Shown: one piece after another, positions 8,746-17,790 of the stretch
Numbering within the stretch: position 1 is the first letter of the stretch
How the letters are laid out: every line of letters begins with the position of its first letter
NCBI GenBank assembly: GCA_900314825.1
Contig: OMWS01000006.1
Location: forward strand, 1 to 64,000
DNA from: an uncultured Veillonellaceae bacterium
GTDB lineage: Bacteria; Bacillota; Negativicutes; Selenomonadales; Selenomonadaceae
Reading direction: 5' to 3'
DNA length: 64,000 bases
Program-made: the position numbers and the translations under genes
The notes under the pieces: generated by a model
What the model was told of the DNA's origin: nothing
Seen by the model: the letters and a program-made list of their open reading frames with translations, nothing else
Databases searched by the model: none

Positions 8746-10560
8746 ATGCAACGTTACTTGATGAATTTCGATACCAGAAATCTCCCGACCTACACGGCCG
8801 ACGCAATCGTCGTCGGCTCGGGCGTCGCGGGGCTGTCGGCGGCCTGGCGGCTGGCGGAAGCCGGCAAGCACGTGCTGCTCGCCGTGCGCGACACGCTTTC
8901 GGACAGCAACACGGACAAGGCGCAGGGCGGCATCGCGTCGTCCTTTGGCGACGATGACAATCCGGAGCTCCACCTCGAGGACACGCTCGTCGCGGGCGCG
9001 GGGCTGACGGACAAGGGCATCGCGCGCATCGTCGTCACGGAAGGGCCGCACGATGTCGCGAAGCTCGCCGAAAACGGCGCAGAGTTCGACCGCACGCCGG
9101 ACGGCAAGTTCGCGCTCGGCCGCGAAGGCTGCCACAGCCGTCACCGCATCGTGCACGCGCATGGTGATGCGACGGGCGCAGAAGTCGCGCGCGCGCTGAA
9201 TGCCATCGTCGCAAAAGAGCCGAAGGTCCAGCCACTCGAGCACTGCTACGTCGTCGACCTCCTGACGAAGGACGGGCGCTGCTACGGCGCGGTCGCGCTT
9301 TTGAATGGCCAAAAAGTCGTGCTGCGCGCCCCCGCGACGATTCTCGCGACGGGCGGCACGGGGCGCCTCTACAGCAAGACGACGAACCCCGAGGGCGCAA
9401 CGGGCAGCGGCATGGCGCTCGCGTGGCGCGCCGGCGCCGAGGTCATGGACATGGAATTCGTGCAGTTCCACCCGACGGCACTCGCGCTTCCCGGCTGCCC
9501 GAACTTCCTCATCTCCGAGGCCGTGCGCGGCGCCGGCGCGCTCCTGCGCAACCTCAAGGGCGAGCGCTTCATGCCCGGCTACCATCCGATGGCCGAGCTC
9601 GCGCCGCGCGACGTCGTCGCCCGCTGCATCTTCAAGGAAATGCAGGACGCTGGCAGTGACCACGTCTGGCTCGACGCAACCGTCATCGATCACGCCGCGC
9701 AGGTCTTCCCGATGATCGCGCGCACGTGCAAAGAGTACGGCGTGGACATCGAGAAAGAATACATCCCCATCGCCCCAGCGGCCCACTACATGATGGGCGG
9801 CGTCCACACGGACGCGCACGGCCGCACGAATATCCAGGGCCTCTACGCCGCCGGCGAAACCGCCTGCACCGGCCTCCAAGGCGCGAACCGCCTCGCCAGC
9901 AACTCTCTGCTCGAGGGCCTCGTCTTCGGCCGCCGCGCCGCAGATGATATCATCGAAAGCCATGTATTTTCGAAAGAAACGGACTTTGCGAATACAGCAG
10001 CCTCCACCTCTGGGGGAGGTGCCGAGCGTCAGCGAGGCGGAGAGGGTACGACGAAGCACGAGCCGAGCGACATCGCCCGCCGTCTCGACGAAGTCTCAAA
10101 GCTCCAATGGGAATCCTCCGGCCTCTATACCACCGTCCTCACCGACACCGACCGCCTGACCCGCGAGACGCAGACCCTCATGACGCAGTACCTCGGCATC
10201 CGCCGCTACGACGGCGGCATCCGCAAGGCCATCCAGGAGCTCCAGCGCCTCTCTGCCCTCCGTGACGGCTATGCCGCAGAGACCGCAGACGAGCTCGACC
10301 TCCGCGGCCGCCTCACCGTCTGCGAGCTCATCGCCCAGGCCGCGCTCCGCCGCCGCGAGAGCCGCGGCGCGCACTACCGCATGGACTATCCCGAGAAAAG
10401 CGAAAAGTGGCGCCGTCATTTCCTTGACAACCGCGACGAGATGACGGAAAATGAAAGTGGCCTCGCAAAGGGGCACGATGTGGAACTGGATCTGGGCAAA
10501 GGAGAACAGCACGATGGAAACGATATTTGGACTGGACGCGAGCTTGCAGTCATGGCTTGA
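8746..10560 (+). CDS. nadB: L-aspartate oxidase with an in-frame repeat insertion
   Basis: FAD enzyme oxidising L-aspartate to iminoaspartate for NadA. About 604 residues. The N-terminal dinucleotide site reads AIVVGSGVAGLSAAW; DKAQGGIASS, the EFVQFHPTAL block and GAAETACTGLQGANRLASNS-type C-terminal FAD motifs are present. Between the flavin domain and the helical C-terminal domain lies a linker containing STSGGGAERQRGGEG, encoded by a copy of the window's palindromic repeat (about 9996-10049) that keeps the frame. The start at 8746 is chosen by position before the FAD motif; 8761 is an alternative. Its end overlaps nadC by 47 bp. Confidence 0.93.
   Translation: MQRYLMNFDTRNLPTYTADAIVVGSGVAGLSAAWRLAEAGKHVLLAVRDTLSDSNTDKAQGGIASSFGDDDNPELHLEDTLVAGAGLTDKGIARIVVTEGPHDVAKLAENGAEFDRTPDGKFALGREGCHSRHRIVHAHGDATGAEVARALNAIVAKEPKVQPLEHCYVVDLLTKDGRCYGAVALLNGQKVVLRAPATILATGGTGRLYSKTTNPEGATGSGMALAWRAGAEVMDMEFVQFHPTALALPGCPNFLISEAVRGAGALLRNLKGERFMPGYHPMAELAPRDVVARCIFKEMQDAGSDHVWLDATVIDHAAQVFPMIARTCKEYGVDIEKEYIPIAPAAHYMMGGVHTDAHGRTNIQGLYAAGETACTGLQGANRLASNSLLEGLVFGRRAADDIIESHVFSKETDFANTAASTSGGGAERQRGGEGTTKHEPSDIARRLDEVSKLQWESSGLYTTVLTDTDRLTRETQTLMTQYLGIRRYDGGIRKAIQELQRLSALRDGYAAETADELDLRGRLTVCELIAQAALRRRESRGAHYRMDYPEKSEKWRRHFLDNRDEMTENESGLAKGHDVELDLGKGEQHDGNDIWTGRELAVMA
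9996..10049. repeat. Palindromic repeat module inside nadB
   Basis: The block CACCTCTGGGGGAGGTGCCG followed by GCGAGGCGGAGAGGGTAC matches intergenic copies, most closely the one at 57716-57756. It is read through in frame by nadB and falls at a domain boundary. Confidence 0.8.
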
Positions 10561-11356
10561 AGAAGACATCGGCGGCGGCGACGTCACGACGCTCGCCCTC
10601 GTCGGCGAAGGCCTGGAGACGACCGGCATCATCCACGCGAAAGACACGGGCGTCCTCGCGGGCGTCGACGTGGCGCGCCGCGTCTTCGAGCTCCTCGAGC
10701 CGCGCATCTTCTTCAACACGAAGCTCAAGGATGGCGCAAAGCTCACGCCGGGCACGATCATCGCCGCCGTCCACGGTGACGCGCGCGCGATCCTCACGGG
10801 CGAGCGCCTCGCGCTGAACCTCCTGCAGCATATGTCGGGCGTCGCGACGCAGACGGCGAGACTCGCCGCCATCGCCGCGCCGTACGGCGCAAAACTCGTC
10901 GACACGCGCAAGACGACGCCGGGCCTGCGCCTCCTCGACAAGTACGCCGTCCGCGTCGGTGGCGGCTCGAACCACCGCCTCGGCCTCTACGACGCCATCC
11001 TCATCAAGGACAACCACATCAAAGTCGCCGGCGGCATCCAAGCGGCACTCGCGCGCGCACACGAATACGCGAGCCACATGATGAAAATCGAGATCGAGGT
11101 CGAGAGCCTCGAAGGCGTCGACGAAGCCCTCGCCGGCGGCGCGGACGTCATCATGCTCGACAACATGGCGCCCGACGCCATGGCGAAAGCCGTGAAAAAA
11201 GTCGACCACCGCGCCATCATCGAAGCCTCGGGCGGCATCAGCGAAGAGACGATCGAAGCCGTCGCAAAGAGCGGTGTCGACATCATCTCCGTCGGCGCCC
11301 TCACCCACACCGTCAAAGCGCTCGACATCAGCATGGATGTCGGGGAGATCAAGTAA
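10514..11356 (+). CDS. nadC: Nicotinate-nucleotide pyrophosphorylase (carboxylating)
   Basis: Quinolinate phosphoribosyltransferase: converts quinolinate and PRPP to nicotinate mononucleotide, the third step of de novo NAD synthesis. 280 residues. LEEDIGGGDVTT opens the N-terminal domain. LLQHMSGVATQT, DTRKTTPGLR, GGGSNHRLGLYDAILIKDNH and the EVES/MLDNM/EASGGI motifs line the barrel active site. The ATG at 10514 has AAAGGAGAACAGCACG upstream and overlaps the end of nadB, so the two genes are translationally linked. A farther in-frame start at 10451 is unlikely. Confidence 0.96.
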   Translation: METIFGLDASLQSWLEEDIGGGDVTTLALVGEGLETTGIIHAKDTGVLAGVDVARRVFELLEPRIFFNTKLKDGAKLTPGTIIAAVHGDARAILTGERLALNLLQHMSGVATQTARLAAIAAPYGAKLVDTRKTTPGLRLLDKYAVRVGGGSNHRLGLYDAILIKDNHIKVAGGIQAALARAHEYASHMMKIEIEVESLEGVDEALAGGADVIMLDNMAPDAMAKAVKKVDHRAIIEASGGISEETIEAVAKSGVDIISVGALTHTVKALDISMDVGEIK

Positions 11357-11373
11357 ACACATACACAAAAACA

Positions 11374-11418
11374 AACCGCAGCATTCCCAGATATTTTGGG
11401 GCGCTGCGGTTTTTGTCT
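11374..11418 (+). terminator. Terminator of the nad genes
   Basis: Hairpin arms AAACCGCAGC and GCTGCGGTTTTT follow nadC by about 17 bp; the run of T after the right arm fits an intrinsic terminator. The complementary strand could also serve the permease gene running leftward. Confidence 0.8.
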
Positions 11419-11443
11419 TCCGGCTGCAACTTTGCGGCCGTTT

Positions 11444-12757
11444 TTATTTTCCTTCCAGATATTGCTTCTTCATCAGGAAATAGAACGGCACGGCGATGAC
11501 GAGGCCGCCGAGGCCGATGAGGATCTTGTGGACGTCGGCCTGGACGAGGAGCCAGAGGCTGACGAGGATGGCCACGGCCGGGATGACGGGGCCGAAGGGG
11601 ATCTCGAGCGTGCTGGGCGTCTCCGGCGTCTTTTGCCGGAGGATTAGCACGGCGAGGCAAGTCGGCAGGTACTGCGCGAAGCGCGAGACGACGCTGATGG
11701 CCGCGAGCGTCGTGAAGCTGCCCGAGAGCGCGATGGCGATGCCGACGAGCGTCGCGAAGAGGATCGCGACGTACGGCGTGCCGAAGCGGCTGTAGCGCGA
11801 GAAGACCGGCGGCAGCATGTGGTCGTCGGCGATGGCGACGATGACGCGCGGCGTCAGGAACGACGACGCGAGGTTGATGCCGCCGATGGAGACGAGCGTG
11901 CCGGCTGTCACGAGCAGGCCGCCGGCGCTGCCGAGGAAGACGGCCGCAGCTGTGGCGATCGGCGTCTTCGTCGCGGCGAGGTCGCCGCCGAGCACGCCGA
12001 TGGAGACGAGCACGATGAGGAAGTAAAAGAGCGAGACGAGCAACATGACGACGACGATGGCGCGTGGCACATTTTTCTTTGGCTCGTCCATGTCCTCCGC
12101 CGCCTCCGCGATGGCCTCGAAGCCCGTGAAGGCGTAGAAGATGAGCAGCGCCGCCGCGCCGAACGAGAAGCTTTCCGCCGCTTCGCCCGTCGGGATCAGC
12201 GGCGTGAAATGGCCGCCATTCACATAGAAGATGCCGACGGCGATGAAGAGGACGAGCGGCACGAGCTTGCCGACGGTCACGAGGTTGTTGACGACTTTTG
12301 AGATCTGGACGCCGAGGATGTTGATGAGGCCGAGGCCGCCCATGAGCAGGATAATGACGAGATTCTTGTAAAACGGTTCGTTCACGGCCGGCACGACGGC
12401 GGTCAGCGCCGTCGCAAAGCCATTCGACATGGCCGCCCAGGCGATGATGCTGATGGCCGCTTTCATGAAGCCGACCTCGAAGCCGACGAAATTGCCGAAG
12501 GCCGCACGCGCATAGATGTACGGCCCGCCATTCCGATGGAAACGGCCGGACGCCTCGGCGAAGCAGAGCGCGAGGCTCATGGCGAGGAACGCGTCAAAGA
12601 TGATGACGACGAGGGAAAACGGCCCGGCAAGCGCGTACGCCTTGTTCGGCAAGAGGAAGATGCCCGAGCCGATGATGGCATTGATGCCGAGGAGCACGAT
12701 GCTCCAGAAGCCGAACTTCTGTGCGGCAGAAGTGTTGTTCTTGTTCTGTGAATTCAT
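11444..12757 (-). CDS. APC-family amino acid permease
   Basis: Inner-membrane amino acid or amine transporter of 437 residues with about twelve membrane helices. GINAIIGSGIFLLP in helix 1 is the APC substrate-binding GSGIF motif, and FYAFTGFEAIAEAAED is the conserved helix-6 block. The ATG at 12757 overlaps the stop codon of the preceding hydrolase gene (ATGA), showing a tight operon. Pairing with a gamma-glutamyl hydrolase-like enzyme suggests uptake of a polyamine, GABA or glutamyl compound; this is inference from context. Confidence 0.85.
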   Translation of the reverse strand: MNSQNKNNTSAAQKFGFWSIVLLGINAIIGSGIFLLPNKAYALAGPFSLVVIIFDAFLAMSLALCFAEASGRFHRNGGPYIYARAAFGNFVGFEVGFMKAAISIIAWAAMSNGFATALTAVVPAVNEPFYKNLVIILLMGGLGLINILGVQISKVVNNLVTVGKLVPLVLFIAVGIFYVNGGHFTPLIPTGEAAESFSFGAAALLIFYAFTGFEAIAEAAEDMDEPKKNVPRAIVVVMLLVSLFYFLIVLVSIGVLGGDLAATKTPIATAAAVFLGSAGGLLVTAGTLVSIGGINLASSFLTPRVIVAIADDHMLPPVFSRYSRFGTPYVAILFATLVGIAIALSGSFTTLAAISVVSRFAQYLPTCLAVLILRQKTPETPSTLEIPFGPVIPAVAILVSLWLLVQADVHKILIGLGGLVIAVPFYFLMKKQYLEGK

Positions 12758-13494
12758 GAAAGCCCTTCTTTCTCCAGTGGGAGCGTGCCCGCAATCCAGC
12801 GGAACAAGCGAAGCATCCTTTCTTCCGTGCGGTGCATCATCTCCGGATGCCACTGCACGGCGAGCACGGGCGCGCCCGTGGTCTCTTCGATGGCCTCGAT
12901 CGTGCCATCCTTCGCGCGTGCCGTCACGCGGTAGCCGGGCGCGACCTCCTTCAGCGTCATGTGATGGAAGGAATTCGTCACGACGGACGCTCCGACCAGT
13001 GCGGCGATGCGGCTCTCCGGGACGGTCTCGACCGTATGCGTCGGCTGCGTCGGAGCGCCCGGCTGCCAGTGGCGTACACAGCAGCCCGGCTGCTCGCTGA
13101 CATCCTGGTAGAGCGTGCCGCCCGCGACGACGTTCAAGATTTGGATGCCGCGACAGATGCCGAGGATCGGGATGCCTTTTTCCCGCGCCGCACAGATGAG
13201 CGCGCGGTCAAACGCATCGCGCACGGGCAGCGTCGCGCCGAGCTTCGCGTGCGGTTCCTCGCCCCACAAGAGCGGATCGACATCCCAGCCGCCCGAGATC
13301 ACGAGCGCATCCAAGAGCGCGACCTGCCGGCGCACGATTTCCTCATTGGCGACGACCGGCACGAGCAGCGGTACGCCCCCGGCTGCGGCGACGGCTTGGA
13401 TATAGTCGTCATTGACATACGACTTGCCATAGCCGGGAAACATCCCGCCTTCCATAAACATCAGGCTCCCGCTGACGCCAACGATTCTCTGCAA
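12754..13494 (-). CDS. Gamma-glutamyl-gamma-aminobutyrate hydrolase-family amidase
   Basis: Class-I glutamine amidotransferase-like hydrolase (peptidase C26), 246 residues. The nucleophile elbow reads GICRGIQ, with Cys as nucleophile, and VQWHPE near the C-terminus supplies the catalytic His and Glu. GGMFPGYGKSYVNDDY is typical of the PuuD-like branch. A TTG start at 13494 gives the usual LQRIVGVSGSL N-terminus and has AAGGAAGGCAGGAATC before it; the first ATG would cut off that strand. It likely cleaves a gamma-glutamyl bond of a compound imported by the permease. Confidence 0.85.
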   Translation of the reverse strand: MQRIVGVSGSLMFMEGGMFPGYGKSYVNDDYIQAVAAAGGVPLLVPVVANEEIVRRQVALLDALVISGGWDVDPLLWGEEPHAKLGATLPVRDAFDRALICAAREKGIPILGICRGIQILNVVAGGTLYQDVSEQPGCCVRHWQPGAPTQPTHTVETVPESRIAALVGASVVTNSFHHMTLKEVAPGYRVTARAKDGTIEAIEETTGAPVLAVQWHPEMMHRTEERMLRLFRWIAGTLPLEKEGLS

Positions 13495-13547
13495 GATTCC
13501 TGCCTTCCTTCCTGGAAATGATACCGTGATACAAACGGAATGTTTGA

Positions 13548-13576
13548 AGTGTAACATAGGGAGGGACGATTGTCAA
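13548..13576 (-). promoter_or_regulatory. Promoter of the hydrolase-permease operon
   Basis: Leftward TTGACA (complement of 13571-13576), 17 bp, TACACT (complement of 13548-13553), about 45 bp before the TTG start. Confidence 0.7.
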
Positions 13577-13640
13577 CGAAAAAATGCCTTAAATACCCAT
13601 CGATAAAGTATGTAATGAAGCGAGAAAAAACGCGCGGCAC

Positions 13641-13669
13641 TTGCCACGCGTCCGAAAATATCGTATAAT
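13641..13669 (+). promoter_or_regulatory. Promoter of an antisense (antitoxin) RNA
   Basis: TTGCCA, a 17-bp spacer and a perfect TATAAT drive a rightward transcript toward the 3' end of the small toxin gene at 13769-13834, with no open frame behind it. Confidence 0.7.
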
Positions 13670-13675
13670 ACAAAC

Positions 13676-13775
13676 AAAGGCGAGCACCGCTCTAGCGGGC
13701 CGCCCTCACAGAAGGTTTCTAAGATATCCTAAAAACCGCCGTTCCAGCGTCTCAATTCTAGAAGGCGGTTACTTC
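13676..13775 (+). ncRNA. Candidate type I antitoxin RNA
   Basis: The transcript expected from the promoter at 13641-13669 would run into the 3' part and terminator hairpin of the opposite toxin mRNA, as in converging type I systems such as Fst/par and TxpA/RatA. The block GGGCCGCC (about 13697-13704) also recurs as GGCCGCC in the toxin mRNA leader region (about 13866), in the orientation needed for a second contact. The 3' end is a guess. Confidence 0.55.
13734..13771 (-). terminator. Terminator of the small toxin gene
   Basis: Arms AACCGCC and GGCGGTT enclose about 23 bp, with a T run after the hairpin on the leftward strand. The toxin stop codon lies in the first arm. Confidence 0.65.
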
Positions 13776-13834
13776 TTCTTGGTTTCCATGGCGATCAGCC
13801 AGATCAACACAAGTGCGATCAAGAACTGTTCCAT
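13769..13834 (-). CDS. Small hydrophobic peptide, candidate type I toxin
   Basis: A 21-residue peptide: MEQFLIALVLIWLIA then a charged METKKK tail, that is, one membrane helix and a basic end. This is the form of type I toxins and small holin-like peptides. It has its own promoter (TTGCAG at the complement of 13915-13920, 17 bp, TAGAAT at the complement of 13892-13897), a leader of about 50 nt with a weak ribosome site (GGGTAAGGCC), a terminator overlapping its end, and a converging antisense promoter. No specific family is claimed. Confidence 0.65.
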   Translation of the reverse strand: MEQFLIALVLIWLIAMETKKK

Positions 13835-13891
13835 AGGCCTTACCCCATTTCCGAGGGCAAAGTTTGGCCGCCGACCGGTGCTCTTGTGCTG

Positions 13892-13920
13892 ATTCTACCA
13901 CAAAAGCGGGCCACCTGCAA
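13892..13920 (-). promoter_or_regulatory. Promoter of the small toxin gene
   Basis: Leftward TTGCAG, 17 bp, TAGAAT. The predicted mRNA begins near 13885 and carries a GC-rich leader (GGTCGGCGGCC). Confidence 0.6.
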
Positions 13921-13936
13921 CGGCGGCCCGCTTTTT
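13903..13936 (+). terminator. Intrinsic terminator before the sigma54 activator gene
   Basis: AAGCGGGCC and GGCCCGCTTTTT form a GC-rich hairpin with a T run on the rightward strand. It isolates the activator gene from transcripts starting upstream. Confidence 0.7.
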
Positions 13937-13956
13937 CTTATGAAAGGAGTTTACGT

Positions 13957-15675
<1,719 letters not shown>

Positions 15676-15693
15676 CAAAATTTCAGGCAAAAA

Positions 15694-15735
15694 ACGGGGC
15701 GCCCCGCAAGCAAAAACTTGCGAGGCGCCCTGTTT
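15694..15735. terminator. Bidirectional terminator between activator and tpsA
   Basis: GGGCGCC-CCGCAAG and CTTGCG-AGGCGCCC form a strong stem; A and T runs on the two sides fit termination of both converging genes. Confidence 0.8.
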
Positions 15736-15771
15736 CGTGTGCAACGATTTCTTTTGTGTGCTGGTAAACGC

Positions 15772-17781
15772 TTATTCGTTCAAAGCGACAGGCGTCTCTT
15801 CCGCAGCTTCACCGGCCGTGATAGCAGCGCTGACAGCTTGCGTGTCCGTCGCAGCGACAGCGGTTGTGACATTGCCGTCCTGCGTCTTCTGGTCGCTGTC
15901 TTCCGCACGACCCTGCGTCGGCTCGTACGCATTCAGCACGCTGAGCTGGAGGACTTGCTTCTCCGTCGTCGTGAGGTCGGCGTTTTTGATGCCCTGGAGG
16001 ATGCCGATCACCTGGCCAGCGGCAGCGCGCTCCTGCGTCGCGTCATTGAGCTTCTCGATGGTATTGACGAGCGCTTCCTGACGTTGCGCGAGGTTCGCGT
16101 TCTTCTCGATGACCTCTGCCGCCATCGTTTCGCCGCTCGCGATGTTCTTCGCGTCTTCGGCGTTAAATGGCTGTGCATTCGGATCCTGCGTCGGATCCGT
16201 CGGCGTGACCGGCGTCATGGGCGTGTCACCGCCGCCCGGATTGTCCGTCGAGCCGCCGCCCGGGTTGTCCGTCGCATCAGCTTCCGAGGCTTTGTCTACG
16301 ACAATGCCTTCCGTTTCATCATAGTGCATGACAGAGCCTTCGCCCGTATTCAGATTTTCTTTGGAAGCGACATTGATCGTACCATCAATGGACAGCTTGT
16401 TGCCGAAGATATCGACATCTTCCTCGCTTCCCCCTGGTGTGACGCTGCTCGTCTTATCAATCTTGACAGTATTGCCAGCACCAGCCGTCATCTTGTTGCC
16501 TGTAATCGATTGGGCGGCGGAGATGGTAATCGTACCCGCGCTCTTGACGTTCGTACCATTCTGGAGCGTAACGGCACCACCTTGGATGCCCGTATCGCCC
16601 TGCTCTTCATTGGCACTGGTATTGGCCAAAGTGCTCGTGATGGTCGTCTTGTCGAGCGTGATGGCGTTGTCCTTCGTCGCCGCCGTGACATCCGTCCATG
16701 TCGGGTTGTCGTTTTCATCCATGGACGTCTTGATCGTGTTGCCGGCATAGACGCCCGTGACCTGCTTGCCCGTGATCGTGCTGTTCTTGACATCGACCGC
16801 GCCGCCCATGAGCTGGACTTGCTCGCCGTCTTTGATCGTCAGGCCGTCCGCCGTGATCGTGTTGTCCTTTGTCGCGTTCGTCGTGAGCGTTTGTCCCGCA
16901 TCCGTCTGGCTCGTCGCCGCCGTCACATAGACGCTGCCGTCCCCCGCGAGGTTCATCGTAGCGCCGCTCATATCGACCTTGCCGCCTGTCACCGTCGTAT
17001 TGAGGCTATCGGACGTGTTGTTCACCGTGCCATGGAAGGTCACCGTGTTTGCGTTTGTTGCCGTGACATTGCCCATCACATCCTGATAGTCGATATCACC
17101 GCCGTGCATCGTGATTTTATTGCCGGCTGCCACATTCAGCGCCACATCTTCCGTATCGTCATCGGCCTGATCGCCCGTCATCGTGAAGACGACGCCATCT
17201 GCGACATTCACCGTGCCGCCGAAGAGCGCCAGAAGATTGTCAATGTTGATCTTTGCGCCTTTCGCAATCGTCAGCGCACCTGCCGTGCCATTGCCGCCCA
17301 AGGTGCCTGTGCCTGTGATGCCGGTGTCTTCCTCTGTCGCGAAATTCATCTTTTTGAATTCTTCATCCGAAAGCGCGAGCGTCGAGAGGACGAGCGCATG
17401 CGCATCAATCACGGCGTTGCTGCCGACAACGATGCCGTTCGGGTTCACGAGGAGAAGCGGCTGGCCGCCCGACTGCTTCAGCGTGCCGAGCAGTTCCGAA
17501 ATCTTCGCGCCTGTCACGCGGTTGAGGAGCGCGCCGTTCTCCGTGTTGAAGTTCAGCGTCTCGCCTTCCTTGATGCCGAATTCCTGCCAGTTGATGATAC
17601 TGTTTTTATTTGCTGTAATTGTCGCGCCGCTCGTGACTTCGCCATTCGTCAGGCCGGTCACATCACCGGAAGCGACCGTGCCGCCGGTTGGCATAGCGAA
17701 GGCGGGAGCCGAGAGCGCAAAGCAAACGCATGCCGTCAGAAGCGCCTGACGCGTTTCATGATTCCATTGCATGATATTCAA
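15772..17781 (-). CDS. Two-partner secretion exoprotein (TpsA, haemagglutinin-like)
   Basis: Large exported protein, 669 residues. The signal peptide ends near AFAMP. The next 250 residues form the TPS secretion domain, with NIINWQEF-like (SIINWQEFGI) and NPNGI motifs that the TpsB partner recognises. The middle is a repetitive beta-helix region rich in T, N, D and G. A Pro/Gly spacer (NPGGGSTDNPGGG) leads to a helical C-terminus rich in Ala and Glu. At 669 residues it is short for a haemagglutinin, so it may be a small adhesin. It starts 9 bp after tpsB. Confidence 0.85.
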   Translation of the reverse strand: MNIMQWNHETRQALLTACVCFALSAPAFAMPTGGTVASGDVTGLTNGEVTSGATITANKNSIINWQEFGIKEGETLNFNTENGALLNRVTGAKISELLGTLKQSGGQPLLLVNPNGIVVGSNAVIDAHALVLSTLALSDEEFKKMNFATEEDTGITGTGTLGGNGTAGALTIAKGAKINIDNLLALFGGTVNVADGVVFTMTGDQADDDTEDVALNVAAGNKITMHGGDIDYQDVMGNVTATNANTVTFHGTVNNTSDSLNTTVTGGKVDMSGATMNLAGDGSVYVTAATSQTDAGQTLTTNATKDNTITADGLTIKDGEQVQLMGGAVDVKNSTITGKQVTGVYAGNTIKTSMDENDNPTWTDVTAATKDNAITLDKTTITSTLANTSANEEQGDTGIQGGAVTLQNGTNVKSAGTITISAAQSITGNKMTAGAGNTVKIDKTSSVTPGGSEEDVDIFGNKLSIDGTINVASKENLNTGEGSVMHYDETEGIVVDKASEADATDNPGGGSTDNPGGGDTPMTPVTPTDPTQDPNAQPFNAEDAKNIASGETMAAEVIEKNANLAQRQEALVNTIEKLNDATQERAAAGQVIGILQGIKNADLTTTEKQVLQLSVLNAYEPTQGRAEDSDQKTQDGNVTTAVAATDTQAVSAAITAGEAAEETPVALNE

Positions 17782-17790
17782 TCTCCTTCC

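Noticed and set aside
8701-10059. A 452-codon open frame antisense to nadB
   Set aside because: It mirrors the codon bias of nadB, is Arg/Ala rich, has no ribosome site and no motif. High-GC genes often give such shadows.
11374-11418. CRISPR-like or attachment repeat after nadC
   Set aside because: It is a single hairpin with a T run and is fully explained as a terminator.
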